Of a stretch of DNA of 45,280 bases, positions 25,368-32,967 are shown piece after piece; position 1 is the first letter of the stretch, and each line of letters opens with the position of its first letter. Source of the DNA: Eubacteriales Family XIII. Incertae Sedis bacterium. GTDB lineage: Bacteria > Bacillota > Clostridia > Peptostreptococcales > Anaerovoracaceae. The position numbers were made by a program, and so were the translations under genes. The notes under the pieces are model-generated. The model was not told where the DNA came from, ran no database searches, and saw nothing but the letters and a program-made list of their open reading frames with translations. The stretch covers positions 1 through 45,280 of the forward strand of contig JAIRPE010000092.1 in NCBI GenBank assembly GCA_031257175.1, given 5' to 3'.

Positions 25368-26984
25368 ATGACAGCATCGTTCCGATCGTTTGACAAAGAG
25401 ACGTTTTTATTTTGGTCAAGTAACGTTGCATCTTGGTTTTTCGCTCACCTGGTTCGACACGTGGCCATCGTCGCCATGATAATCATCGCGACGGCAATGA
25501 TGGCGGATGACACTGTCGCCGTTCATGCTCTTTCCGACACTACGGAATCTACAGAAGTGACCTTGCGCGTGAACGGCGCGAACGTGACCACAGACGTGCC
25601 GCCCGTAATAATAAGCGATCGCACCATGGTTCCCGCCCGCGCCGTGTTTGAGTCAGTGGGCGGCGAAGTTCTGTGGCATCAATACTTAACGCCCCCGCAA
25701 GTAACCGTGTCCTATGCGGGGATCAGAGTCAACCTCACCATAGACTCCGCCGTGGCTAAGGTAAACGACGTGGATGCCGTGCTGGACGTGCCCGCGCAGA
25801 TCGTTAACGATCGGACTCTCATTCCGGTCAGGTTTGTGTCCGAATCCATAAATTTTAAAGTCGAATGGGACGAAAACAACAGAGTAGTCGATATATACAC
25901 GCCAGAATATCTGTCGAGACCTGTAGGCGCGGAAATAAAAAAAATAGACGTTACTGCCGATCAAAACGGCACGGTCGTCAAGATCAGCGCGGCAGGCATT
26001 GTAGAAAGCTATACAGGTCATGCCGAATCTAAACGTTATATATTGGAAGTGAAAGGCGCCGCTTTTGTCGCTACCACCGGTTCTTTGGAGTGGCAACGGG
26101 AAATATCGCAAGTGCGAGGCGTAAGCGTCTCACAATACTCGCTTAGCGCGTCCGAAGGCGGTATCGGGCTTGTGGCTCCATACAGCCTAGGAGAAGGTCA
26201 AGAAACCTTAAATCGGTCGTCTTCCGCTTCCCTTGGGTTAGAAGATGGAGGCGTCGCGAATACGAATGGCGGCAATGATGCGGCTGTGAGCGTCACCCGG
26301 TTCGTGTTCGACCTGTGTGAGGATGATATTCCCGTCGTGACCGTGTCAGAAGGCAAGGATGTCATATGGTTGGCTTTTTCAAAACCTGTGGCGCCTTTTA
26401 ATCCGTGGGGTGACGGCGTGTTGCGCGTTATACTCGATCCTGGGCACGGAATTGAGACTCCAGGCAAACGCAGCCCCGACGGCTCCTTTGTCGAATACAG
26501 CTTTTCAAGGGAGATGGCAGATCGAATTAAATGGCATTTGGAACGTCATGGCGTGGCTACCGTTTATACCGTCTATGACGAGACGGACATGTCGTTGGCT
26601 GACAGATGTAAGGTTGCCAATGAAAGCGGAGCCGATGTATTTGTCAGTTTGCATGCGAACGCCGCAGGCACGGGAAAATCATGGACTAGCAGCCACGGTT
26701 GGGAAATCTACGTGTACAAAAAGGGCAGCTATTCTGAAGGACTGGCCAAAGCCATACAAAACCACAGCATACCTGCCAATGGGCTGACGGATAGAGGAAT
26801 AAAGGCGGAACGTTTCTACGTCATACGGAACGTGAACATGCCCGCAGTATTGATAGAGCATGCTTTTTATACGAACAAAGACGAAGTGGCGTTGCTGAAA
26901 TCCCCGGAGTACAGGGAACAACTGGCGATAATGGACGCCAAGGGCATACTGGAATTCCTCGGCGTCCCATGGAGCGAACCATAG
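25368..26984 (+). CDS. N-acetylmuramoyl-L-alanine amidase with stalk and AMIN domains
   Basis: A 538-residue secreted peptidoglycan hydrolase that cuts the MurNAc-L-alanine bond. A long N-region and hydrophobic signal (VAIVAMIIIATAMM, about 37-50) precede a copper-amine-oxidase-N-type stalk domain (about 60-185; LRVNGANV, IISDRTMVPARAVFESVGG, VNDRTLIPVRFVSES), an AMIN-like domain (about 190-345) and a zinc amidase_3 domain (about 350-535) with ILDPGHG, SLHANA and the catalytic IEHAFYTN. The ATG at 25368 is used because GGTGGAG lies 7 bases before it. That sequence is the end of a family 1 element. An in-frame ATG at 25173, before the element, also has a ribosome binding site (AGGGGG) and would add 65 residues read through the repeat. 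Confidence 0.87.
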   Translation: MTASFRSFDKETFLFWSSNVASWFFAHLVRHVAIVAMIIIATAMMADDTVAVHALSDTTESTEVTLRVNGANVTTDVPPVIISDRTMVPARAVFESVGGEVLWHQYLTPPQVTVSYAGIRVNLTIDSAVAKVNDVDAVLDVPAQIVNDRTLIPVRFVSESINFKVEWDENNRVVDIYTPEYLSRPVGAEIKKIDVTADQNGTVVKISAAGIVESYTGHAESKRYILEVKGAAFVATTGSLEWQREISQVRGVSVSQYSLSASEGGIGLVAPYSLGEGQETLNRSSSASLGLEDGGVANTNGGNDAAVSVTRFVFDLCEDDIPVVTVSEGKDVIWLAFSKPVAPFNPWGDGVLRVILDPGHGIETPGKRSPDGSFVEYSFSREMADRIKWHLERHGVATVYTVYDETDMSLADRCKVANESGADVFVSLHANAAGTGKSWTSSHGWEIYVYKKGSYSEGLAKAIQNHSIPANGLTDRGIKAERFYVIRNVNMPAVLIEHAFYTNKDEVALLKSPEYREQLAIMDAKGILEFLGVPWSEP

Positions 26985-27018
26985 AGAACCCGACGCAGGC
27001 TGTACGGGCGGGTTATGT

Positions 27019-27207
27019 TTACAAATCGCCTTCCGTGCGGTTGGCCTTCACCCAATCGACCACTTCTTTTTGGTCGAACCTGATATTCTTGCCCAGTTTA
27101 ATGAATGGCAAGCCTCGCTTTTTCAGATTGTAAACGGTACTTCTTGTGACTTGTAGCATCTCACTGACATCGTCAATCGTAAGAAACTTGATATCCGTCG
27201 TTGACAT
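27019..27207 (-). CDS. Small excisionase-family helix-turn-helix protein
   Basis: A 62-residue DNA-binding protein made of one winged-helix domain (MerR/excisionase type): FLTIDDVSEMLQVTRSTVYNLK, RGLPFIKLGKNIRF and KEVVDWVK. The start is the ATG at 27207, with AGGGGG about 8 bases upstream and a well-formed promoter at 27271-27299. It is convergent with the amidase, 35 bases apart. Such proteins can be excisionases of mobile elements or stand-alone regulators; no integrase is nearby, so its targets are unknown. Confidence 0.85.
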   Translation of the reverse strand: MSTTDIKFLTIDDVSEMLQVTRSTVYNLKKRGLPFIKLGKNIRFDQKEVVDWVKANRTEGDL

Positions 27208-27270
27208 CAAGAATTCCCCCTTTCGCTAAAGTATTCATATAAATGGGCTGTAATAATACCTGTTCTCTAC

Positions 27271-27299
27271 ATCATACAATATTATGCTGCAAAAATCAA
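27271..27299 (-). promoter_or_regulatory. Promoter of the HTH gene
   Basis: On the minus strand, TTGATT (27294-27299), a 17-base spacer and TATGAT (27271-27276). The predicted transcript starts near 27264, about 57 bases before the ATG. Confidence 0.6.
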
Positions 27300-27550
27300 C
27301 AAGTAGCAAAATTAAATATTGTAACAATTCAAATATCCTCAAATATTCTGTGGCCATCAAGCTAGTGCGAACGTGCGCCACGCGAACGCGGTGAGCGTCT
27401 GGTAGGCGCCCTGTGAGGCTTCCCCGCACCGCAAGCCCGAAGGGCGCGGCGGGACGGATGGAAGCTACCGTCAACATTTGAAAGCATTGTCTTTTGAAAT
27501 CTAATACTAATCCGCATTTAATACTGCTCCCTCACTAAAATACAGACTGA

Positions 27551-27629
27551 GAAGCGAATTAGTAAATACTATCTTTCGACATCCGCCCAATAATTTTGGG
27601 CGAAATTAAAAAAAGGATAAGTATAACGG
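27551..27629 (+). repeat. Dispersed repeat family 2, copy A (best preserved)
   Basis: The order is GAAGCGAATTAGTAAATACT, then ATCTTTCGACATC, then the hairpin CGCCCAA-TAATT-TTGGGCG, then GAAATTAAAAAAAGG, then ATAAGTATAACGG. All blocks recur in at least one other copy (30456-30522 inverted, 41148-41203, 101-170, 44075-44101 tail only). It is non-coding. Confidence 0.65.
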
Positions 27630-27693
27630 CGAATATGCGCAGTATAAAAGGTTTCGAATAAGAAATAAATCAGGCATTTAAAAGAAAAACTTA

Positions 27694-27729
27694 TTGACAA
27701 TACGAAAAAAATGTTTTACTCTAAGTAAA
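27694..27729 (+). promoter_or_regulatory. iclR promoter with overlapping inverted repeat
   Basis: TTGACA at 27694-27699. About 17 bases on lies a weak -10 (TACTCT) embedded in the perfect inverted repeat TTTACT-CTA-AGTAAA (27715-27729). IclR regulators usually bind short palindromes over their own promoter, so autoregulation is a reasonable inference. Confidence 0.45.
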
Positions 27730-27874
27730 GAAGCAATATCTAGCATGGCCGGCGCCCTTACGGGCGGATCCTTTGCCGCTTGGACGTCCGGGCCGCGCGC
27801 GCCTTGTCGGAGGGGTCGCGTCGCGACGGCGCCAGGGACTTCGTTGCGCGCTTAACGGAAATGGAGGCACGTAT

Positions 27875-28654
27875 ATGGATGAGAAATCCAAAAAGAGCAT
27901 CGCTTCAGTCATAAAGTCCATAGAGATAATGGAAAGCATCGCGGAGTCCGACGACGGGCTGGGGGTAACGGAAATCAGCAACAAGCTGCGCCTGAGCGTC
28001 AGCTCCACCTACCACATCCTCAACACCCTCAGACTGAGGCGCATGGTCACGCAAAATCCCAGAACCAAGAAATACCACATCGGGTTCAACCTGTTTCGGA
28101 TAAGCAGCAGGGCGAAGGAGCAGAACCTGCTGGGCAGCCTGGCCATGCATTACCTGGAACGGCTCAGGGACGACTTGGGGGAGACCGCGAACCTGGCAGT
28201 CATGGAGGGCGACCGCATGGTCTGCGTGGCTCAGGCTGAGAGCCGCCAAATGCTGCGCCTGTTCACCAGGCCCGGCGTGGCCGCGCCGTTCCAGAACACG
28301 GGGGGCGGCAAACTGCTGGCGTCCTACCAGCCCAAGAGGATATTGGAGGCGATGCTGAGACAGGCGAATTTCGAGAAATTGACGGAAAACACCATCACCG
28401 ACATGGAAAGTATGATGAGGGAGATTGAAAAGACCAGGGAGAAGGGCTTCGGCGTGGACGACGAGGAACGGGAGATAGGCGTGTTTTGCGTCGCGGGGGC
28501 GGTGTTCGACTCCCTCGGGGACGCGGTGGCGGCCATAAGCGTTTCCGGGCCGACGAACAGGATGAGGGGCAGAGTGGAGGAAATCGCGGGGAAGATTAAA
28601 GAAGTGGCGGCGGAGTTCTCGGCGGAGCTGGGCTACAGCCGCAGGGAGGCGTGA
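27875..28654 (+). CDS. IclR-family transcriptional regulator
   Basis: A 259-residue regulator. It has an N-terminal winged helix-turn-helix (about 12-70; GVTEISNKLRLSVSSTYHIL, RRMVTQNPRTKKYHIG) and a C-terminal IclR effector-binding domain (about 85-255; LRDDLGETANLAVMEGDRMV, NTGGGKLLASY, GFGVDDEEREIGVFCVAGAV). Its ATG follows GGAGG. It precedes a carboligase, isomerase and dehydrogenase set in the same direction. IclR proteins commonly control glyoxylate and allantoin catabolism (AllR, IclR), so a glyoxylate-type effector is inferred. A family 2 repeat lies 245 bases upstream. Confidence 0.92.
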   Translation: MDEKSKKSIASVIKSIEIMESIAESDDGLGVTEISNKLRLSVSSTYHILNTLRLRRMVTQNPRTKKYHIGFNLFRISSRAKEQNLLGSLAMHYLERLRDDLGETANLAVMEGDRMVCVAQAESRQMLRLFTRPGVAAPFQNTGGGKLLASYQPKRILEAMLRQANFEKLTENTITDMESMMREIEKTREKGFGVDDEEREIGVFCVAGAVFDSLGDAVAAISVSGPTNRMRGRVEEIAGKIKEVAAEFSAELGYSRREA

Positions 28655-28753
28655 CGCCGCGCCCCGTTTTAGGGACGTCCTCCCGCGCCTCCGCAGGCTT
28701 GGCGGGTTTGGCGCGGGCGGAGCAGTAATACGATTGAAAAGGAGAATTGCGGT

Positions 28754-30421
28754 ATGAAAGCAGCTGAAGCTATCGTCCAAATAATGGTGAAAGAGGGGAT
28801 TACTGACGCTTTCGGCATTCCGGGGGCGGGGATCAACGTGGTGTACAAGTATCTGGACGGGGCGCCCATCGCCCATTACCTCATGAGGCACGAAGAAGCC
28901 TGCGCCCACGCGGCGGACGGCTACTTCAAAGCCTCCCACAAAATCGCGCTGGCCATATGCACCTCAGGGCCCGGCGCCACGAACCTGGTGACCGGCCTCT
29001 ACAGCGCCTTCGCGGACTCCACGCCCTTGCTGGCCATAACGGGCCAGGCCAACAGTTGGCAATTGGGGCAGGAGGCGTTCCAATGCGCGGACATAGCCAA
29101 GATATGCGAGTCCGTGACTAAGAAGTCCTATTGCGTGACGGACGCGGCGAAGATTCCCGAGATAATGAGGGAGGCGTTCTTCCTCATGAGGGAGGGCAGG
29201 CCAGGCCCCGTGCTGATAGACCTGCCTCTGGACATACAGCAGGCCGAGATAGACTTCGACATTGACGACTATCAGCCCGCGCCCGTGACGAAACCGGCGC
29301 CTGAGGCCGCCAAGATATCCGCCGCGCTGGACATGCTGGGCGACGCGAAGGCGCCCGTCATCATCATGGGCGGAGGGGTCGTGCTGGCCGAGGCCGAGGC
29401 TCGGGTCACGGCGCTGGCCGAGTATCTGGGCATCCCCGTCATCACCACCTACATGGCCAAGGGCGGAATGCCCAAAGAGCATCCCCTGAACGCCGGCCAC
29501 GCGGGCATCCAGGTGGGGCAGCCCATAGGGAACAAGGTGTTCCTGGATTCCGACCTGGTTCTGGGCATAGGCTGCCGCTTCACAGACAGGCACACGGGGA
29601 ATCTGGCGGTATACAGGGGCGAGCGCAAATTCATACACATCGACATAGAAAAATCCCAATTCGGCAAGGTCTTCGAGCCGGATTTGGCGGTGCTGGCCGA
29701 CGCGGGCCTGGCGGCGGAGGCGCTTTTGGCCGAGGCCAAGCGCAGAGGCATGAAGCCCGTGTCCGCCAGAGGCGCGGAGGTGGCGGGCATGAGGGAGGCA
29801 TTGCGCAGGAAAACGGATTTCGACGTGCTGCCCATGCTGCCCCACAGGGCGTTCCACGAGATAAACAGATGCTTCGATGACGACACGATTTTCACCACGG
29901 GCTGCGGCATAACGCAGATTTGGTCGGGCCAATTCCAGGATATCGGAAAGACCAGGCATTACCTGCCTTCGGGGGGCGCGGGCACCCTGGGGTTCGAGAT
30001 ACCGGGGGCCTTCGGCGCGAAGGTGGCCATGCCCGAGAACACGGTCTGCGCGGTGCTGGGCGATTTCGGCTTCACCTTCATGGGCGAGGAGATAGCGGTG
30101 GCGGCGGCGCTGGGCAAGCCCATAGTGGTGATTATCATCAACAACGCGAACCTGGGCCTGATAAGGCAGAACCAGATGGTGGCCTACGATTACGAGTACG
30201 AGGTGAACATGCCCTATAACCAGGACGGCAGGATAGACTACCTGAAGGTGGCCGAGGGCTTCGGCTGCCTGGCGGAGCGGGCCTTCACGCCCGAAGAGCT
30301 GGCGGAGGCCATCGGGAGGGCGAAGGCGTCAGGCAGGACGTACGTCATCGAGGCGATATGCGCGCGGGAGCAGATGTGCGACATGGGGGGGAGCCTGGAC
30401 AATTGCCGCACCTTCGTCTAA
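28754..30421 (+). CDS. gcl: Glyoxylate carboligase-like ThDP enzyme (tartronate-semialdehyde synthase)
   Basis: A 555-residue thiamine-diphosphate enzyme of the acetolactate synthase/glyoxylate carboligase family. Gcl joins two glyoxylates into tartronate semialdehyde plus CO2. Gcl-like features are FGIPGAGINVVY, GCRFTDRHTGN, RRKTDFDVLP, GDFGFTFMGEE...NNANLGLIRQNQ (ThDP/Mg site), YLKVAEGFGC and a C-terminal MGGSLDN. The neighbours (isomerase, reductase, IclR) also fit. Oddly, the first domain reads RHEE (Arg45-His46-Glu47). Characterised Gcl has Val in place of this catalytic Glu, which acetolactate synthases keep. A different 2-oxoacid substrate is therefore possible. GAAAAGGAG precedes the ATG. 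Confidence 0.75.
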   Translation: MKAAEAIVQIMVKEGITDAFGIPGAGINVVYKYLDGAPIAHYLMRHEEACAHAADGYFKASHKIALAICTSGPGATNLVTGLYSAFADSTPLLAITGQANSWQLGQEAFQCADIAKICESVTKKSYCVTDAAKIPEIMREAFFLMREGRPGPVLIDLPLDIQQAEIDFDIDDYQPAPVTKPAPEAAKISAALDMLGDAKAPVIIMGGGVVLAEAEARVTALAEYLGIPVITTYMAKGGMPKEHPLNAGHAGIQVGQPIGNKVFLDSDLVLGIGCRFTDRHTGNLAVYRGERKFIHIDIEKSQFGKVFEPDLAVLADAGLAAEALLAEAKRRGMKPVSARGAEVAGMREALRRKTDFDVLPMLPHRAFHEINRCFDDDTIFTTGCGITQIWSGQFQDIGKTRHYLPSGGAGTLGFEIPGAFGAKVAMPENTVCAVLGDFGFTFMGEEIAVAAALGKPIVVIIINNANLGLIRQNQMVAYDYEYEVNMPYNQDGRIDYLKVAEGFGCLAERAFTPEELAEAIGRAKASGRTYVIEAICAREQMCDMGGSLDNCRTFV

Positions 30422-30455
30422 CGCCCGCCCGTCGTTGAAGCTTGCCTGTTGTTGA

Positions 30456-30522
30456 AATAATACTTGCCCTTTTTTAAATTCCGCTCAAAATGATTGGGCG
30501 GATGTAGGGACTGATCCGCTTC
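30456..30522 (-). repeat. Dispersed repeat family 2, copy B (inverted)
   Basis: Read on the minus strand: CGAAGCGGATCAGTCCCTAC, then ATCCGCCCAATCATTTTGAG, then CGGAATTTAAAAAAGG, then GCAAGTATTATTTC. It matches copy A block by block with opposite orientation. It fills most of the gap between the carboligase and isomerase genes. Confidence 0.6.
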
Positions 30523-30566
30523 GAGGCAATGATTTAAATGCGGGTTGGCATAAGGAGATGATTGAG

Positions 30567-31475
30567 ATGACTGATCCAATGAAGAATTACATGCGCGTGG
30601 GCCTTGTGTATTTTATGGCTTACCCTTTCGCCATGTCGGGCGAGGGGGATATCGAGGCCACCGTCAGGAGGGTGTGCGCGGACGACTATTTCGACGTGAT
30701 AGAGCTGACGCGCGTCAACGACCCCGCCCTTCGGGCGAGGGTGGCGCGGATGGCGCATGATTCGGGCATGACGCTGACCTACGGCGCCCAGCCGCAGCTG
30801 TTGCGTAACGGCGAGAACGTGAACTCCCTGGACGAGGACGCCAGGCAGAGGGCGCTGGCCAGGCTCAAAGCCTGCATTGACGAGGCCCATGAGATGGGCG
30901 CGGCGGGTTTCGCATTTTTGTCGGGCAAATACGAGGAGGCCACGAAGGAGGAGAGCTACAAGGCTTTGGCCGCGTCCTCCGCGGAGCTTTGCGAGTACGC
31001 CGCCGCAAAGGGGGGGATGCCCGTGAACCTGGAGGTTTTTGACTACGATATTGAGAAAAAATCCCTGATAGGCCCGGCGCCCCTCGCGGCGCGGCTCGCG
31101 GCGGAGGTCGGGGCGAAACATCCGAATTTCGGGCTTATGGTGGACTTGTCCCACATCCCCCAGCTGCACGAGAGCATTGACGAGAGCATAGACCCGGTGG
31201 CGTCTTACGTCCGCCACGCCCACATCGGCAACGCGGTTCTGCTGGAGGGGGCGCCCGCCTTCGGAGACCAGCACCCGCGCTTCGGCTTCCCCAACGACGA
31301 GAACGGGGTGGACGAGATAGCGGCGTTTATCAGGAAGCTCATCAGCATTGGCTATCTGAAGGACGGTGAGCCCGGAATAGTCTCTTTCGAGGTGAAGCCC
31401 TGGGGGGACGAAGACCCTGAGATGGTCATCGCCAACGCGAAGCGGTATCTTAACCGGGCCTGGGCCAAGGTATGA
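30567..31475 (+). CDS. Hydroxypyruvate-isomerase-like sugar phosphate isomerase/epimerase (TIM barrel)
   Basis: A 302-residue xylose-isomerase-like TIM barrel. Candidate metal ligands are Glu in VNLEVFDYD, Asp in MVDLSHIP, His in HAHIGN and Glu in SFEVKPWGDE. In glyoxylate clusters such proteins (Hyi) interconvert tartronate semialdehyde and hydroxypyruvate; this one is longer than a typical Hyi (about 260), so the exact reaction is inferred from context. The ATG at 30567 is chosen over 30558 because AAGGAG ends at 30557. It lies about 145 bases after the carboligase, with a family 2 repeat in the gap, and nearly touches the dehydrogenase. Confidence 0.8.
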   Translation: MTDPMKNYMRVGLVYFMAYPFAMSGEGDIEATVRRVCADDYFDVIELTRVNDPALRARVARMAHDSGMTLTYGAQPQLLRNGENVNSLDEDARQRALARLKACIDEAHEMGAAGFAFLSGKYEEATKEESYKALAASSAELCEYAAAKGGMPVNLEVFDYDIEKKSLIGPAPLAARLAAEVGAKHPNFGLMVDLSHIPQLHESIDESIDPVASYVRHAHIGNAVLLEGAPAFGDQHPRFGFPNDENGVDEIAAFIRKLISIGYLKDGEPGIVSFEVKPWGDEDPEMVIANAKRYLNRAWAKV

Positions 31476-31495
31476 AGGAGAGAGGGCGGAATACG

Positions 31496-32449
31496 ATGAA
31501 AATAGTGGTATTGGACGGTTACACGGCCAACCCGGGGGACTTGAGCTGGGCCCCCGTGTCGGGGTTGGGGGAATTCGTGTCTTACGACAGGACGCCGCCG
31601 GGCGAGACGGTCGGGAGGATTGGCGGCGCGGAGGCCGTCATGACCAACAAGACGCCCATAACCAGGGAGGTGATGGCGGCCTGTCCGGGCCTGCGCTACA
31701 TAGGGGTGCTGGCCACGGGGTACAACGTGGTGGACGTGGAGGCCGCGCGGGAGATGGGAGTCACGGTCACCAACGTGCCCGCCTACGGCACCCCCTCGGT
31801 GGCGCAGCACGTTTTCGCCCTGTTGCTGGAGCTTTGCCATCGGGTGGGCTATCAGAGCCAGGCGGTCGCCCAGGGCAGATGGCAGCGCAAGGAGGAGTGG
31901 TGCTTCTGGGATTTCCCCATCGTGGAGCTTCAGGGCAAGACGCTGGGGGTCATCGGCTACGGGGACATCGGCGGCAGGGTGACGGACATAGCGCTGCGCT
32001 TCGGCATGAGGGCGCTGGTGCATAGCAGGACGGAGAAGCCCGTGCCTGAAGGGGCGCGGTTCTGCGGGCTTGAGGAACTTCTGGCCAATTCCGACGTGAT
32101 TTCCCTCCATTGTCCCCTCACGGAAGAGAACAGGGGGCTGATCCGCGAGGAGACCATAGGCAGGATGAAGGACGGGGTGATGATAGTCAACACCTCCAGG
32201 GGGCCGCTGATCCGCGACGAGGACTTGGCCGCGGCGCTGGTTTCGGGCAAGGTGTCGGGCGCGGCGCTGGACGTGCTTTCCCAGGAGCCGCCCAGGGACG
32301 GGAACCCGCTTCTGAACGCGCCCAACTGCATTGTCACGCCCCACGTGGCCTGGGCCTCGAAGGAGTCGAGGCAACGGCTGATAGAGGCCGCAGGGGCGAA
32401 TTTGAAGGCGTTCATGGAAGGCGCGCCGATAAATTCGGTGGCCGGCTGA
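31496..32449 (+). CDS. D-2-hydroxyacid dehydrogenase (hydroxypyruvate reductase/glycerate dehydrogenase-like)
   Basis: A 317-residue NAD(P)H-dependent dehydrogenase. The Rossmann motif is GVIGYGDIGGRV (about 152-163). The catalytic triad is Arg in NTSRGPLI, Glu in DVLSQEPP and His in TPHVAWAS. MTNKTPIT and LATGYNVVDV are typical of glycerate dehydrogenase (HprA), which reduces hydroxypyruvate to D-glycerate. The ATG at 31496 follows AAGGAGAGAGG; an ATG at 31472 overlaps the preceding stop but lacks a site. With the two upstream enzymes it would complete glyoxylate to glycerate; no glycerate kinase is in the window. Confidence 0.87.
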   Translation: MKIVVLDGYTANPGDLSWAPVSGLGEFVSYDRTPPGETVGRIGGAEAVMTNKTPITREVMAACPGLRYIGVLATGYNVVDVEAAREMGVTVTNVPAYGTPSVAQHVFALLLELCHRVGYQSQAVAQGRWQRKEEWCFWDFPIVELQGKTLGVIGYGDIGGRVTDIALRFGMRALVHSRTEKPVPEGARFCGLEELLANSDVISLHCPLTEENRGLIREETIGRMKDGVMIVNTSRGPLIRDEDLAAALVSGKVSGAALDVLSQEPPRDGNPLLNAPNCIVTPHVAWASKESRQRLIEAAGANLKAFMEGAPINSVAG

Positions 32450-32520
32450 GAGCGCGGGACATGGGCGGCAGGGTCAAAAGCCTCGCTCTGATTTTTGGGC
32501 CTGCCTGTTGTTCCCGGGGG

Positions 32521-32803
32521 TTGTTGCTCTGCCGACTAAATGTTGCGCCGGAACCTCTTCGGCGATGATTTTTTCCGTCGGACAAGGCGGCGGAACCCGT
32601 TGATACCAGGAATATCAGCGGGTTCCGGCAACGCGAGGCTACGCCTCGCTACGCTCGCTTCGCTGTCCGTTTTGCCAACCGCGCTGAAGCGCGGGGCAAA
32701 AAGGCAACGCGAGGCTGCGCCTCGCTCCTACGCTCGCCTCGCTCGCTTCGCTGTCCGTTTTGCCAACCGCGCTGAAGCGCGGGGCAAAAAGGCAACGCGA
32801 GGC
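32521..32803 (-). mobile_element. Family 1 element with tandem hairpin cassettes
   Basis: Bases 32521-32630 match the reverse complement of the right half of 25198-25366 (GCCGACTAAATGTTGCGC, CTTCGGCGATGATTTTTTCC, GACAAGGCGGCGGAACCCG, TATCAGCGGGTTCCG). The other terminal repeat is absent. In its place are two units, 76 bp (32627-32702) and 88 bp (32703-32790), plus a 13-bp start of a third. Each unit carries GCGAGGC/GCCTCGC and a long TTTTGCC-AA-CCGCGC-TGAA-GCGCGG-GGCAAAA hairpin. Confidence 0.6.
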
Positions 32804-32932
32804 ACCGATGGCGATCAGCCGCGTGGAGGCCGTATGGGGCCGCGCCAGGGGGTTTTCGGATATTATGGCGAGCGAAGGGTGGACGATAGTGTCCTGATTG
32901 GATGCTCGCCGCAAAAAAAGACGCGCCCGCTC

Positions 32933-32961
32933 TTGTAAAGCTAGTTCTTATGTGATATATT
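32933..32961 (+). promoter_or_regulatory. Promoter of the 6S RNA candidate
   Basis: TTGTAA (32933-32938), a 17-base spacer and TATATT (32956-32961). Transcription is predicted to start near 32968, a few bases before the 5' arm of the 6S closing stem. Confidence 0.6.
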
Positions 32962-32967
32962 ATGGGT

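Larger units (their letters stand above)
27208..27874. other. Long intergenic region upstream of the IclR gene
   Basis: 667 bases with no supported gene. It contains the leftward promoter of the HTH gene (27271-27299), a GC-rich patch (about 27370-27470), a well-preserved family 2 repeat (27551-27629), the motif AATATGCGCAGTATAA (27632-27647) and the iclR promoter with an operator-like palindrome (27694-27729). A GC-rich leader (27745-27860) precedes the iclR start. Confidence 0.5.
32450..32967. other. Repeat-filled intergenic region before the 6S RNA
   Basis: 518 bases without a supported gene. Bases 32521-32803 are a rearranged family 1 element with tandem hairpin cassettes. The rest is unassigned up to the promoter at 32933. 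A frame open at 32540-32938 is translated repeat sequence. Confidence 0.5.

Noticed and set aside
27235-27477. 80-codon minus-strand frame upstream of the HTH gene
   Set aside because: It has no ribosome binding site and overlaps the HTH promoter; its hydrophobic tail is chance AT-rich sequence.
32627-32803. CRISPR array
   Set aside because: The repeats are 76 and 88 bp, tandem without unique spacers, and no cas gene is near.
32540-32938. Open frame of 132 codons
   Set aside because: It consists of the family 1 arm and hairpin cassettes and has no protein-like composition.
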